Positions 1 through 8,576 of a DNA stretch of 64,000 nt are shown one piece after another. The stretch comes from Steroidobacter gossypii. GTDB taxonomy: Bacteria > Pseudomonadota > Gammaproteobacteria > Steroidobacterales > Steroidobacteraceae. Made by a program: the position numbers and the translations under genes. Numbering within the stretch: the first letter of the stretch is position 1; the number at the start of each line of letters is the position of its first letter. Below the pieces are notes generated by a model, which was not told the DNA's origin, searched no databases, and worked only from the letters and a program-made list of their open reading frames with translations. The stretch spans positions 1-64,000 of the forward strand of contig NZ_JAEVLS010000010.1 in the NCBI RefSeq assembly GCF_016801985.1, read 5' to 3'.

Positions 1-38
1 TTGCCTAGATCGATCCCCACTACGGTAATCTTGTTCAT
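1..38 (-). CDS. IS110-family transposase, 5' end only (partial)
   Basis: Reading the minus strand from an ATG at 36-38 gives MNKITVVGIDLG before the window ends. This matches the usual opening of IS110-family transposases, where the conserved GID(L/V)xK stretch begins the RuvC-like DEDD nuclease domain. A GGAG ribosome binding site lies about 7 nt upstream. Only 12 residues are visible, so completeness and the element's ends cannot be judged. Other proteins starting with a phosphate-binding fold, such as FGGY or hexokinase-like kinases, can begin similarly, so this is a moderate-confidence call. Confidence 0.5.
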   Translation of the reverse strand, partial: MNKITVVGIDLG

Positions 39-397
39 GGTCTGCTCCGCTTCCGATTGAGACGTAGGAATCCCAATCATTGGCCTTATCCGCCAAGTTG
101 AGAAGCGGGGCGGACCATCCCATTAGCAGAAACGTCGAATGTTAAATGGCGCAGCCGTCCCTCGGATTGCACATCGACTGCCGCACGGCCGCGACTCGCT
201 GGGATGGCGAGAGTTACGACCACGCAAGGGCGATCGAGTCGCTACTACACCGCTTGCGTAGCTGAGCTCGGGCGACCGAGGGGTGCGGGGCTTTCGACCG
301 CCGCACCTTCTGGTCGTTGCGCAGTACTGCAAGCGATCTCCGATGGCTGCGCTTCAGCGACACACACTGCGCCGGGCGCTCGAACCTGGCGGCGGAC
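39..397. other. Intergenic stretch without a recognisable gene
   Basis: About 360 bp lie between the transposase start and the end of the pirin operon. Only short open frames are present, none with a ribosome binding site or a recognisable protein motif. A small hairpin (TTGGC/GCCAA) occurs near 80-96. The stretch could hold the promoter and left end of the insertion element, but I see no clear terminal repeat. Confidence 0.4.
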
Positions 398-1294
398 TTA
401 CGACATGGGCTCCGGTTTCGGTGGCGGAGGATCTTCCGGCAACGGGATGAACTCCTGATCGTCGCCTACCGGCAGCTTGATCCGTCCCGCGCGCCAATCC
501 GACTTGGCCTGCTCGATGCGCTCCTTGCTCGATGAAACGAAGTTCCACCAGATATGGCGCGGGCCGAGCGCCTCGCCACCGAGCAGCATCACGATGGCCG
601 GCTCGATCGCAGTGATCGCAGGCATCGCGCCCGGCGACAGCACCGCCATCTGTCCCGTCTCATACTGCTCGCCATTGATGCGCACCGAACCTTTTGCGAC
701 ATAGATGGCCCGTTCGCTGTAGCCGCCGCACACCTCGGTCGTGCGCCCGGCCGCCAGTTCGACATGCGCGTAGAACAGCGGCGAATGCGTCTGCACCGGG
801 CTGGTCAATCCGTATGCAGAACCGGCGATCACCTTGACGCTCAAGCCCTGTTCCGAGTGTGAGGGCAAATCGGCCGCATCGAAATGCACGAAGCTCGGGG
901 CCGTCTCCTCCTCGGATTCCGGCAGCGCGACCCACGCTTGGATGCCATGCAGAGGGCCACCGTGCTCGCGGATCGTATCGAAACGTTCCGAGTGGCTGAT
1001 GCCGCTGCCGGCCGTCATCCAGTTGACCTCGCCGGGGCGAATCGTCTGATGAAAGCCGACGCTGTCCCGATGCACGATCTCGCCATCGTAGAGATAGGTG
1101 ATGGTGGAGAGACCGATGTGAGGATGCGGCCTCACATCGGTTTTGCGCGACACATTGGCCGGGAAGTCCACCGGCCCCATGTGGTCGAAAAAGATAAACG
1201 GCCCAACCATGCGCCGCTTGGTCCAGGGCAGGACCCGGCCGACTTCGAAGCCGCCCAGGTCCTTGCGCCGCGATGGAATCATCAGCTCGATCAT
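398..1294 (-). CDS. Pirin family protein (second gene of a pirin pair)
   Basis: A 298-residue bicupin of the pirin family. The N-terminal cupin carries the metal-binding pattern RPHPHIGLSTITYL and, further on, TAGSGISHSE, which supply the His/Glu iron ligands of pirins. A pirin C-terminal cupin follows, and the tail is proline-rich. Family members act as redox-sensitive iron proteins or quercetin 2,3-dioxygenases; the substrate here is unknown. Its ATG overlaps the stop codon of the upstream pirin gene (ATGA at 1291-1294), so the two are translationally coupled. The two proteins are only distantly similar, so this is not a recent duplication. Confidence 0.88.
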   Translation of the reverse strand: MIELMIPSRRKDLGGFEVGRVLPWTKRRMVGPFIFFDHMGPVDFPANVSRKTDVRPHPHIGLSTITYLYDGEIVHRDSVGFHQTIRPGEVNWMTAGSGISHSERFDTIREHGGPLHGIQAWVALPESEEETAPSFVHFDAADLPSHSEQGLSVKVIAGSAYGLTSPVQTHSPLFYAHVELAAGRTTEVCGGYSERAIYVAKGSVRINGEQYETGQMAVLSPGAMPAITAIEPAIVMLLGGEALGPRHIWWNFVSSSKERIEQAKSDWRAGRIKLPVGDDQEFIPLPEDPPPPKPEPMS

Positions 1295-2010
1295 GACAGC
1301 CTCGCGCTCGTCGCTTTGAGATCGAACACTATCACTTCCGCACCCTGACCTTTACTCAGAGACAAGGACGGTGTGTCCGTCAGCGCGAGCGCGTCGCCGG
1401 CGTTGAGCACGTTGCCATTCGCCGTCACCGTGCCGCGCGCCACGTGCAAATACACCTGACGATCGGCAGCGATCGCGAGCTCGGCCTGCTCGTCACCGTC
1501 GAACAGCCCGGCATACACCTTCGCGTCCTGGTGGATGCGCACCGAGCCGTCGGCGCCATCGCGCGAAGCGATGAGGCGCAACTTGCCGCGCTTCTCCTCG
1601 GCCGGGAAGTTCTTCTGCTCGTAGCTCGGCTCCACGCCCCGCTGGTCCGGCTGGATCCAGATCTGCAGGAAATGCGCCGGCTTCTCGCTCGACGGATTGA
1701 ACTCACTGTGCATCACACCGCGGCCCGCGCTCATGCGCTGGACATCGCCCGGGCGAATGGTCGCGCCCGTGCCCATCGAGTCCTTGTGGGCCAATTCGCC
1801 CTCGAGCACATAGCTGATGATTTCCATGTCCCGATGGCCGTGCGTACCGAAGCCAGCGCCGGCGGCGACGCGATCCTCGTTGATCACGCGCAAGGCGCCG
1901 AACTCGATGTGCCTCGGGTCGTAATAGTCGGCGAACGAGAACGTGTGGTACGACTTCAGCCAGCCGTGATCGGCGTACCCGCGTTCGTTACTGCGTCGGA
2001 TGTTGAGCAT
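1291..2010 (-). CDS. Pirin family protein, YhhW/quercetinase-like
   Basis: A 239-residue pirin resembling E. coli YhhW, a quercetinase in vitro. The ligand motifs THGHRDMEIISYV and SAGRGVMHSE give the three His and one Glu expected for the iron site in the N-terminal cupin; the second cupin is degenerate. The start is strongly supported by AAAGGAGG a few nt upstream of the ATG at 2010. It is the first gene of a two-gene operon with the longer pirin and is divergent from the FecI-type sigma factor. Confidence 0.9.
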   Translation of the reverse strand: MLNIRRSNERGYADHGWLKSYHTFSFADYYDPRHIEFGALRVINEDRVAAGAGFGTHGHRDMEIISYVLEGELAHKDSMGTGATIRPGDVQRMSAGRGVMHSEFNPSSEKPAHFLQIWIQPDQRGVEPSYEQKNFPAEEKRGKLRLIASRDGADGSVRIHQDAKVYAGLFDGDEQAELAIAADRQVYLHVARGTVTANGNVLNAGDALALTDTPSLSLSKGQGAEVIVFDLKATSARLS

Positions 2011-2132
2011 GTTGCCTCCTTTTGGATGGAGCCAAGGTACGCCTCGCCGCCCGGCGGAAATAGCACGCGCGAGCCATAAATCTTATGCTCATAACCGCCA
2101 ACGCCAGGACGACGCTGGCTTTTTGGCGTACG

Positions 2133-2163
2133 GGGGCAGATTTTCGCCCCCGGCCCGTCATAG
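2133..2163 (+). promoter_or_regulatory. Candidate ECF (FecI-type) promoter of the sigma gene
   Basis: GGGGCAG (2133-2139) and TCATAG (2158-2163) are separated by exactly 18 nt, 31 nt upstream of the sigma-factor ATG. The same two boxes with the same spacing, GGGGCAG(A/G)TTT...TCATAG, stand before the TonB-dependent receptor gene on the other strand. The region also forms a small GGGGGC/GCCCCC hairpin. Autoregulation by the FecI-type sigma factor is inferred. Confidence 0.55.
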
Positions 2164-2194
2164 ACACTTGGATTCACCAGGACACCGCTCTCTT

Positions 2195-2698
2195 ATGCCC
2201 TCGCCCGGCCGCAGTCAGCGTATCGCCGAATGGGCCCGCAGCTGGAATGCGGGCCTGACGCGTTACCTGCGCCGCCGCCTGCCCGGCCGCATCGACCCCG
2301 AAGACCTGGCGCAGGAGGTTTATGTCCGCCTGCTGCGGGTCGAGCAGCTGGAGCAGATCAAGGAGCCGCAGGCCTATCTGTACCGGGTCGCGAGCAATGT
2401 CGCGGCCGAGTGGCGCATGCGGGCGGTGAACGCCAAGCCTCACAGCGACGCCGAGCTGGATCACCTGGTGGCCTCGGCCACGCCGGACTCGTTACTGAAC
2501 GACGCGCAGTTCGCGGCTCAGCTGGACGCGGCCCTGCAGACCATGACGCCCATGGTGCGGGCGGTGGTCTACCTGAAACTGCGTGAGGACCTGTCGCACG
2601 ATGAAATCGCCGGCCATCTCGGCATCACGCCACGGATGGTGCGCCGATATCTGACCACTGGCTACGCGCATCTGCGCGAGCGCATCGAGCTCGATTGA
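2195..2698 (+). CDS. FecI-type ECF RNA polymerase sigma factor
   Basis: A 167-residue sigma-70-family factor. Region 2 covers about residues 15-75, with PEDLAQEVYVRLL and PQAYLYRVASNVAAEW. Region 4 covers about 115-160, with the helix-turn-helix LSHDEIAGHLGITPRMVRRYL. The size and the immediately downstream fecR gene place it in the iron-starvation/FecI-like ECF group. These respond to an outer-membrane receptor through FecR. An in-frame upstream extension to 2000 exists, but ATG 2195 fits the family's N-terminus and lies behind the candidate promoter. Confidence 0.9.
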   Translation: MPSPGRSQRIAEWARSWNAGLTRYLRRRLPGRIDPEDLAQEVYVRLLRVEQLEQIKEPQAYLYRVASNVAAEWRMRAVNAKPHSDAELDHLVASATPDSLLNDAQFAAQLDAALQTMTPMVRAVVYLKLREDLSHDEIAGHLGITPRMVRRYLTTGYAHLRERIELD

Positions 2699-3777
2699 TC
2701 ACTGTCATGGAATTCGATCACGACATCGCACGAGACCCTGCCACGACGCACGCCCGGCAATGCGCTGCGCATTGGTTGGCGGTGCTGTCCGATGAGAAAT
2801 GCACGGAGGCGGAGCGGCGGCAATTCTTCGTTTGGTTGCGTGCGTCCGGGCAACATGTCCAGGAGTTTCTGCGCCTCAGCCGGCTCAATGGTCAGCTGAA
2901 CAATCGGCAGCTGTGGCCGGATCGCAGCGTCGCTGAGCTCGTGGCTGCGGCCCGGGCCAGCAGTGAGGGGAACATTGCGACGCTGGATCGTCCGTTGGCT
3001 GTCGATCGCACGTCGCGAAAAACGGTTCGGTGGCCGTTGGCGGCAGTTGTGGCCTGCGCGTTTGTGGCTACAGGGTTGATTGCTGGTCGATCGCAGATCG
3101 AAGGTTGGCTGACGCCCGAGTACGTGACTGCGGTTGGGGAACAGCGTTCCATCACTTTGGAAGATGGCTCGGTGGTCGAACTCAACAGCCGCTCGCGGTT
3201 GCGGGCGCATCTCGAGGATGACCTGCGCGCGATTGAGTTGCTCGAGGGAGAAGCAATTTTCCGCGTGGCCAAGGATCCGGATCGGCCGTTTCGAGTTCGC
3301 ACTGGCGTGACTGACATCGTTGCCGTTGGCACGGCGTTCAATGTGAAGGCCAGCGATTCGCGCACGGTCGTCACTGTGTTGGAAGGTCGGGTACGCGTGA
3401 ACCAGCGCGCCGCCGCTGAACGCTCGGCCGCGCAGGCGGCGAAGGCAGTCAGCGAGTTCGAGCTGGCGATGGGCGATCAATTGATTCTCGCGAAAGCACA
3501 GCCGGCGATTCGGGTGTCGCTGCGAGATACCGAGAAAGTCACATCGTGGACCGAGCGGCGTCTGATTTTCGAAGACACCCCCCTGTCTTCCGCTGCGGCG
3601 GAGTTCGCTCGCTACAGCTCACGCACGATCCGCATCGAAGACCCCTCGGTCGGCGCCCGCAAAATCACCGGCGTCTTCGACGCCACCGACCCCGCCTCGC
3701 TCGCAGAATTCCTCAGCGGCGACGAAACCCTCCATGTCCGCTCGGACTCGGAGGGGTGGAGTGTGAGCTCTCGCTGA
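2695..3777 (+). CDS. FecR-family transmembrane sigma regulator
   Basis: A 360-residue single-pass inner-membrane protein. A cytoplasmic FecR N-terminal sigma-binding segment (about 17-62, AAHWLAVLSDEKCTEAERRQ) is followed by a membrane helix at about 113-131 and a periplasmic FecR domain (about 145-235, LEDGSVVELNSRSRL and GTAFNVK). A C-terminal STN-like or DUF4974-type portion lies near 285-350. It should relay a receptor signal to the sigma factor encoded just upstream. The TTG at 2695 overlaps the sigma stop (TTGA); ATG 2707, giving MEFDHD, is a reasonable alternative, and neither has a strong ribosome binding site. Confidence 0.9.
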   Translation: MITVMEFDHDIARDPATTHARQCAAHWLAVLSDEKCTEAERRQFFVWLRASGQHVQEFLRLSRLNGQLNNRQLWPDRSVAELVAAARASSEGNIATLDRPLAVDRTSRKTVRWPLAAVVACAFVATGLIAGRSQIEGWLTPEYVTAVGEQRSITLEDGSVVELNSRSRLRAHLEDDLRAIELLEGEAIFRVAKDPDRPFRVRTGVTDIVAVGTAFNVKASDSRTVVTVLEGRVRVNQRAAAERSAAQAAKAVSEFELAMGDQLILAKAQPAIRVSLRDTEKVTSWTERRLIFEDTPLSSAAAEFARYSSRTIRIEDPSVGARKITGVFDATDPASLAEFLSGDETLHVRSDSEGWSVSSR

Positions 3778-3829
3778 GATCTTTGCTCGCTCGCTCCAAG
3801 AGGTGTCGGTTGGTGTAAGCCTGCCTTTG

Positions 3830-3985
3830 CGGCGCTCGTTAGGTCACGCCGGAGGCGTCGGTGGTTAGCGCCGGCTGGGTGCAGCGGAGCCGGGAGGACA
3901 CACCTGACCCTCCCGCTGCGAGCCACCAAGGCTTCTTCCTCGGTAAGCCACCGAGGCCTCTTCCTCAGTAAGCCATCGACGACTC
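3830..3985 (+). repeat. Intergenic multi-hairpin repeat plus 25-bp direct repeats
   Basis: The 227-bp gap between fecR and the convergent trehalase holds several nested stems: CGGCGCT/AGCGCCG (3830-3836 with 3867-3873), CGCC-GGA-GGCG, and GGGAGG/CCTCCC. The block GGGTGCAGCGG(A/T)GCCGGGAGGACA recurs in the element at 14056-14208. From 3922 a 25-bp unit (GCCACC(A/G)AGGC(T/C)TCTTCCTC) repeats about 2.4 times. It lies between convergent genes and may stop transcription from both sides. Confidence 0.65.
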
Positions 3986-4004
3986 TGACTCCGAGAAACG
4001 AAGC

Positions 4005-5582
4005 TTACTCGGCGAGCTTGGGATACATCGCCAACAGCTTCCGCAGAACGCCGTTGGTCCAGCCGAAGCCATCTTGGAGGGGATATTCACCGCCACCGCC
4101 GGCGCTATCTCCGACAACGTCGTATTTCTCTACCAGCTTGCCGGTGGCCTTGAAGACCTGGAGGTTCTTGCCGACCCATCGCTGAGCGATAGTGGACGCG
4201 AGTTGATCTTCGCCGTAGTTCTGGAAGCCCTTGATGGCGAGCCACTGCAGCGGCGCCCAACCATTGGGAGCATCCCACTGTTCGCCAGTGGCGAGCGTGG
4301 TGGTCGCCAACCCGTGGGGCTTCAGCAAAGTTGAGCGCACGGTGGCTGCGATGATCTTGCTTTGCTCTTTGCTCGCCACATTGAAGTACAGCGGGTAAAC
4401 CGTCGCCGCCGTCACCTGCGCATTCAGCTGCTTCTTGCGCCAGTCAAAGTCGGTGAACGCGCCAGCCTTGGCATTCCAAAGATAACGAGTGATCGCCGCC
4501 TTCCGCGCCTCCGCCTTGGCGTTCATGTTCTTGGCGCAGGTAGCATCGGCTGTAACCGTGCAGCCTTTGGCAATGGTCAGCTCCAGCTGATAAAGCAAGC
4601 TATTCAGATCTGGCGGAATCAAGTCCGTCGTATGAATGGTCGCGAGCGTCTCCCCCGCGAACCAACGTGAGCTGAAATCCCAGCCACTCTCCGCGGCCGC
4701 CCGCAGATGCCGATAGATCTCGGGCGAGGCCGCGCCGGCCTGCCGAGCAGTGGCGACATCCTCCTTGTAAGCCTCCTCGCGAGGAACATTCCGATCGTCG
4801 TAATAACGATTCAACACCGTGCCGTCCGCGAGCTTCACAACGCGCCGATGCGCAGCCCCCGGCTTCAGCGCCTCGGCGCCATCCATCCAGAACTGATATT
4901 CCTTGACTAGCTGCGGCAGATATTTCTTATAGACGGAATCGCCTTCCTGGGACGCCGCCAACTCGATCATGGCCGCAAAGAACGGCGGCTGCGACCGGCT
5001 CAAGAAGTAGGAGCGATTGCCGTTGGGAATATGACCGTAGCGGTCGATCAGCCACGCGAAGTTGGCGATCATGTCCATGGTCAGATCGTGCCGCCCGCTC
5101 TCCTCCAGCCCCTGCATGGTGAAGTACGAGTCCCAGTAATAGATCTCGTTGAAGCGCCCGCCCGGCACGATGTACCGATACGGTAACGCCAGACGCGAGG
5201 TGTGCGGCCGCTGATCCTCGGGCTTGCGCTCGAGCACCTTCCACAACGCGTCGATGTGTTGCCTCACGTCCTGGCCGGCCACCGTCCGAAAATCGGCGGC
5301 CACATTCGGCGGCGCCTCGAAACGCTCCGCGACGAACTTCTTCAGGTCGAAGCCGGGCTGCTGCCGCAGCTGTCGGTACTCCTCGAGGATTTGCTCGGGA
5401 GCCCGTTTCGGCAAGGCGTCGACAAACGCCTTGCTGTCCGGGAATACCGCCTCGAGCTGCACCTGCTTGAACAGCTCGCCGTACACATCAGCCGGTGTAG
5501 GCACGGCTTCGTCGGCCGACGCGATCGCCGCGCCGGCCAGCAACACAGTCATGCAAACGACTCTGGAGATCCGCTGGAACAT
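4005..5582 (-). CDS. treA: Periplasmic trehalase (GH37)
   Basis: A 525-residue glycoside hydrolase family 37 enzyme that cleaves alpha,alpha-trehalose to two glucose molecules. An N-terminal signal peptide ends near residue 23 (IASADEA), so it should act in the periplasm. Trehalase signature 1, PGGRFNEIYYWDSY, is at about 140-153 and signature 2, QWDAPNGWAPLQ, lies in the C-terminal third. The catalytic Asp fits SGWDFSSRW and the catalytic Glu fits GGGGEYPLQDGFGWTNG (Glu near 499). Length matches E. coli TreA. It begins 10 bp after the TonB-dependent receptor stop on the same strand, suggesting cotranscription and trehalose-type sugar use. Confidence 0.95.
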   Translation of the reverse strand: MFQRISRVVCMTVLLAGAAIASADEAVPTPADVYGELFKQVQLEAVFPDSKAFVDALPKRAPEQILEEYRQLRQQPGFDLKKFVAERFEAPPNVAADFRTVAGQDVRQHIDALWKVLERKPEDQRPHTSRLALPYRYIVPGGRFNEIYYWDSYFTMQGLEESGRHDLTMDMIANFAWLIDRYGHIPNGNRSYFLSRSQPPFFAAMIELAASQEGDSVYKKYLPQLVKEYQFWMDGAEALKPGAAHRRVVKLADGTVLNRYYDDRNVPREEAYKEDVATARQAGAASPEIYRHLRAAAESGWDFSSRWFAGETLATIHTTDLIPPDLNSLLYQLELTIAKGCTVTADATCAKNMNAKAEARKAAITRYLWNAKAGAFTDFDWRKKQLNAQVTAATVYPLYFNVASKEQSKIIAATVRSTLLKPHGLATTTLATGEQWDAPNGWAPLQWLAIKGFQNYGEDQLASTIAQRWVGKNLQVFKATGKLVEKYDVVGDSAGGGGEYPLQDGFGWTNGVLRKLLAMYPKLAE

Positions 5583-5592
5583 GGTGCGCAGG

Positions 5593-8364
5593 CTACCACC
5601 GATACGTCACGGATCCCATGAACGATCGCCCGAACAACGGTCGCACCATATAGATGTTGCCAATGCCGCCCGAACCCACGTCGGTGCGCGGGTTGCCTTC
5701 GGTCAGGCCGACCTCGTCGGTGAGGTTGTCGCCGGAGATCTGGAAGGTCCAGGCGTCGACATCGAACATCACGCCCGCGTCCAGCTTGTGATACTTGGGC
5801 AGCACGATGGAGTTCTCGTCGTTCGCATACCGCTTACCCGCATACGTGTATGTGAAGTACGCGCGAGCGGCGCCATCCATGAACTCATATGTCGGCGTGA
5901 TGCGCGCCATGGTTTTCGGAATGCGCCGGATCACGTTGCCCGTGTTGCCGGCCGCCGAGCCCGAGAACCCTTCGTACGTCGGATCCTGCTGAGTGATGCT
6001 GAAGCGAATATTCAGCGCGTCGATGGGCTGGTACTCGCCTTCCAGCTCGATGCCGCGCGTCTTGGTCTCAGCACGACGCACAATGGTGTCGCCGCTGGAC
6101 AGGATGTCCTGAAACGGCACATTGTCGAACTCGGTTTGGAACAAGGTCGCGAACACCACCAGCGATTCCAGCGAGGCTTTGTAGCCCACCTCGATATTGG
6201 TCACCTGGTCCTTCTGCAGCACGCCGTTACGGACATCGTCGAAGTGCGGCAGCTTGGCCGAGTCGGTGTAGTGACCGAAGATCGCTTGTTGCGGCGTGAA
6301 CTCGTAGTTGAAGCCGATCGAGAACGCGGTGTTGTCGAAGTCCTCGTCGACGGTGCTGCGATTGGCGCCGATCACCGAAACCTCGTTGTCATAGGGAGTG
6401 GCGGGATTGCCGTCCAGATCGGTGGGATCGCCGTTGGGCAATTCGTCCGAGCCGGCGCGAACCGTGCCTTCGATGTCCTGCTTGTCGAAGCGCACGCCGA
6501 AGTCCAGGCGCAACGCATCCGTCACCTGCCATTCGTCCGCTGCGTACAGCGAGTACGTTTTCGCGTCGTAATCCGTGAGCAGGTTGAACGTCGAGTACTT
6601 GGTGAAGCCGCTCGCATCGGTCACGCCCGGCAGGAACAAGCGCCGCGGCCGGTCGCTCACATCCATCAACAGAAGATTGCCCAGGCTCCAGGCGTCTTTC
6701 ATCGAGTAATCGGCGACATAGGCGCCAAACGTCACCGCGTGCGAGTCGAGCTCCAGGTTCAGGCGCAGATCGTCCTGGATGGCGTCGTACTCCTTGTTAA
6801 CCACCCAGTGGCCATGGTTCTGCACCAGCTGATCGGCGCCGTACGCCGCCCCCGTAGAGATCACGCTGTAGTTCGCGGCAACGCCACGATCAGCGGCAAA
6901 CTCCGTGCCCGACCTCGGCGGGGCATCGGAGAAGATGCCGTCGAAGCGCACTTCACCATCGGTGAAGCGCAACAGATTGGTCAGCGAGACCACGTCGTTG
7001 AATTCCCAATTGAGCTTGCCGCCGATGGTGGCGAGTTGCGGATGAATGCCGTCTTCCAAGTTCGAGCCGCGCAGCCCGACCTCGTCCGCGGTCACGGGCA
7101 GGCCGGCGCGGGCCAGATCTCTGCTGTGTAAAGAGTAAGTGCCGGGGTCGGCGCCGTTCACACCGCGAGGGTCGGAAGGATTGCCGGTCAACGGAATCGG
7201 CACCACGAACATGGAACGATCGTCGATGTACTTGCCGAAGAATTCGATGCTGCCGTTGTCGAACTTGCGACCGAGCTTGGCGCGGAACTGTCCGCCCTCG
7301 TCGGCGGTGTAGCCCGGATCGCGAATGCCATCGGATGTTCGGTAATAACCGCCGAGCGCGATGCCCCATTCATCGCCGATTGGCGCGCTCCAGGCGACGT
7401 CGCCGCGATACATGCCGTAGTCGCTGATCCCCAATTTCACAGCGCCACGCGGAGTGGCGCCGGCCGACTGAGTGACGAAATTCACCGTGCCGCCGACTGC
7501 GCCAGCGGTGAAGATGGGTGCGGTGCCACCGCGCAACGCTTCCACGCGATCGATGGTCTCGTCGACGCGCACGAATTGATCGGGGTTGTAGAACGACAGT
7601 TCGAACACGGGATAGATGGGAATGCCGTCTTCCATCAAGCCCACGTAGCGATAGCCGCCGTCTTGAATGATGCCGCGAGCAAACACGTTGCCCTGGGTGG
7701 TGCCGGCAGTGGATTCCACCCAGAAGCCGGGCACCGCCGAGATCAGATCGGCGGAGCTTGCGGGTGCTTGTTGGGCGATGTCCTCGGCATTGAAGGTAGA
7801 GATCGCCACGCTCGACTCGAATTTGGTTCGTTCCGCCACAGCGGTGCCGGTGACGATGACTTCTTCCACACCGAACAGGGAATCGCTGGCGGGTTGTTCA
7901 GTGCGGCCGCCGCCCTGCTCCTGCGCCTGTGCACGTGGAGCCGGTGGCGTGTCGGTCGCTTGCGCGAGGCGCAACGGCGCAGCCATCGATGTCCGTTGCA
8001 ACGACGCTTGGGGCCGAGCGGGTGCATCGGCGCTGATGGCAACGGTTTTAGAATTGACGCGGCGATATTTTAGGCCAGTGTTTTCGAGCAGGCGGCGCAA
8101 TGCTTCCTGTCGCGTGTAGGAACCGGCGACCGCCGGCGCTTCACGACCCTTGCCGATGTCGGAATAGAACACAACCTGGTCGCCGCTCTGTTGCGCATAT
8201 TCGCGCAAGGCTTGCGACAGCGGTTGAGCGGCAATATTGAATTCCTGCAATGCCTGATCGGCGCTGGCAGTTTTGTTGGTGGTTGGTGTGGCGCTGTCCT
8301 GAGCCTGGGCCAGCGCAGAGCCGGCCGCAATGGCCAGCAGCGATGCAATCGTTGCACGCAGCAT
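5593..8364 (-). CDS. TonB-dependent receptor with N-terminal STN signalling domain
   Basis: A 923-residue outer-membrane receptor. A signal peptide (about 1-20) is followed by a secretin/TonB short N-terminal domain (about 40-112), the module by which FecA-type receptors contact FecR. A TonB box-like VEEVIVTGT lies at about 166-174. The plug domain and a 22-strand barrel follow, ending in the usual aromatic residue (VTYRW). Its neighbours are a trehalase 10 bp downstream and a FecI/FecR pair nearby with the same promoter motif, so sugar (trehalose or a derivative) import under FecIR control is a reasonable hypothesis. Siderophore uptake is the main alternative. GGGGGATTCC before the ATG supplies the ribosome binding site. 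Confidence 0.92.
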   Translation of the reverse strand: MLRATIASLLAIAAGSALAQAQDSATPTTNKTASADQALQEFNIAAQPLSQALREYAQQSGDQVVFYSDIGKGREAPAVAGSYTRQEALRRLLENTGLKYRRVNSKTVAISADAPARPQASLQRTSMAAPLRLAQATDTPPAPRAQAQEQGGGRTEQPASDSLFGVEEVIVTGTAVAERTKFESSVAISTFNAEDIAQQAPASSADLISAVPGFWVESTAGTTQGNVFARGIIQDGGYRYVGLMEDGIPIYPVFELSFYNPDQFVRVDETIDRVEALRGGTAPIFTAGAVGGTVNFVTQSAGATPRGAVKLGISDYGMYRGDVAWSAPIGDEWGIALGGYYRTSDGIRDPGYTADEGGQFRAKLGRKFDNGSIEFFGKYIDDRSMFVVPIPLTGNPSDPRGVNGADPGTYSLHSRDLARAGLPVTADEVGLRGSNLEDGIHPQLATIGGKLNWEFNDVVSLTNLLRFTDGEVRFDGIFSDAPPRSGTEFAADRGVAANYSVISTGAAYGADQLVQNHGHWVVNKEYDAIQDDLRLNLELDSHAVTFGAYVADYSMKDAWSLGNLLLMDVSDRPRRLFLPGVTDASGFTKYSTFNLLTDYDAKTYSLYAADEWQVTDALRLDFGVRFDKQDIEGTVRAGSDELPNGDPTDLDGNPATPYDNEVSVIGANRSTVDEDFDNTAFSIGFNYEFTPQQAIFGHYTDSAKLPHFDDVRNGVLQKDQVTNIEVGYKASLESLVVFATLFQTEFDNVPFQDILSSGDTIVRRAETKTRGIELEGEYQPIDALNIRFSITQQDPTYEGFSGSAAGNTGNVIRRIPKTMARITPTYEFMDGAARAYFTYTYAGKRYANDENSIVLPKYHKLDAGVMFDVDAWTFQISGDNLTDEVGLTEGNPRTDVGSGGIGNIYMVRPLFGRSFMGSVTYRW

Positions 8365-8416
8365 GGAATCCCCCGATTTTTTTCAGTGCCCGCCCGCATT
8401 GGCCGGCCAGTGCCAG

Positions 8417-8447
8417 CTATGAGGGGGTGACTGCCCAAACCTGCCCC
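8417..8447 (-). promoter_or_regulatory. Candidate ECF promoter of the TonB-dependent receptor
   Basis: On the minus strand GGGGCAGGTTT begins at 8447 and TCATAG ends at 8417. The 18-nt gap between GGGGCAG and TCATAG is identical to that of the motif in front of the FecI-type sigma gene. The distance to the receptor ATG (8364) is about 52 nt. Shared sequence and spacing suggest both are read by the same ECF sigma factor. Confidence 0.55.
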
Positions 8448-8518
8448 TTGTTCCATTGAGGCCGGATCCGGGCAGCCTGCCCGGCCCCGCGTGACGATCC
8501 GCGCAAAAGGCCTCTCGT

Positions 8519-8548
8519 CCGCCGCTACGCGGCGGCTACATCCATGTA
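8519..8548 (-). repeat. Fragment of the dispersed multi-hairpin element
   Basis: A perfect CCGCCGC/GCGGCGG hairpin (8519-8535) lies beside the palindrome TACATCCATGTA (8537-8548). The complement, TACATGGATGTA followed by a GC-rich hairpin, is found inside the large element at 14056-14208. It sits just downstream of slyX and may act as that operon's terminator. Confidence 0.5.
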
Positions 8549-8576
8549 CCTGGGGCGGCGCCGTGCAGGCATCAGC

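Noticed and set aside
123-458. Small genes in the left intergenic region
   Set aside because: Short Arg/Pro/Ser-rich frames on both strands without ribosome binding sites or known motifs.
3612-3929. 105-aa minus-strand gene between fecR and trehalase
   Set aside because: Half overlaps fecR antisense and half covers the hairpin repeat; no start signal.
5224-7131. 635-aa open frame opposite the TonB receptor and trehalase
   Set aside because: It lies antisense to two clear genes in GC-rich DNA; its residues (Arg/Val/His-rich, no domain) reflect codon-position bias.
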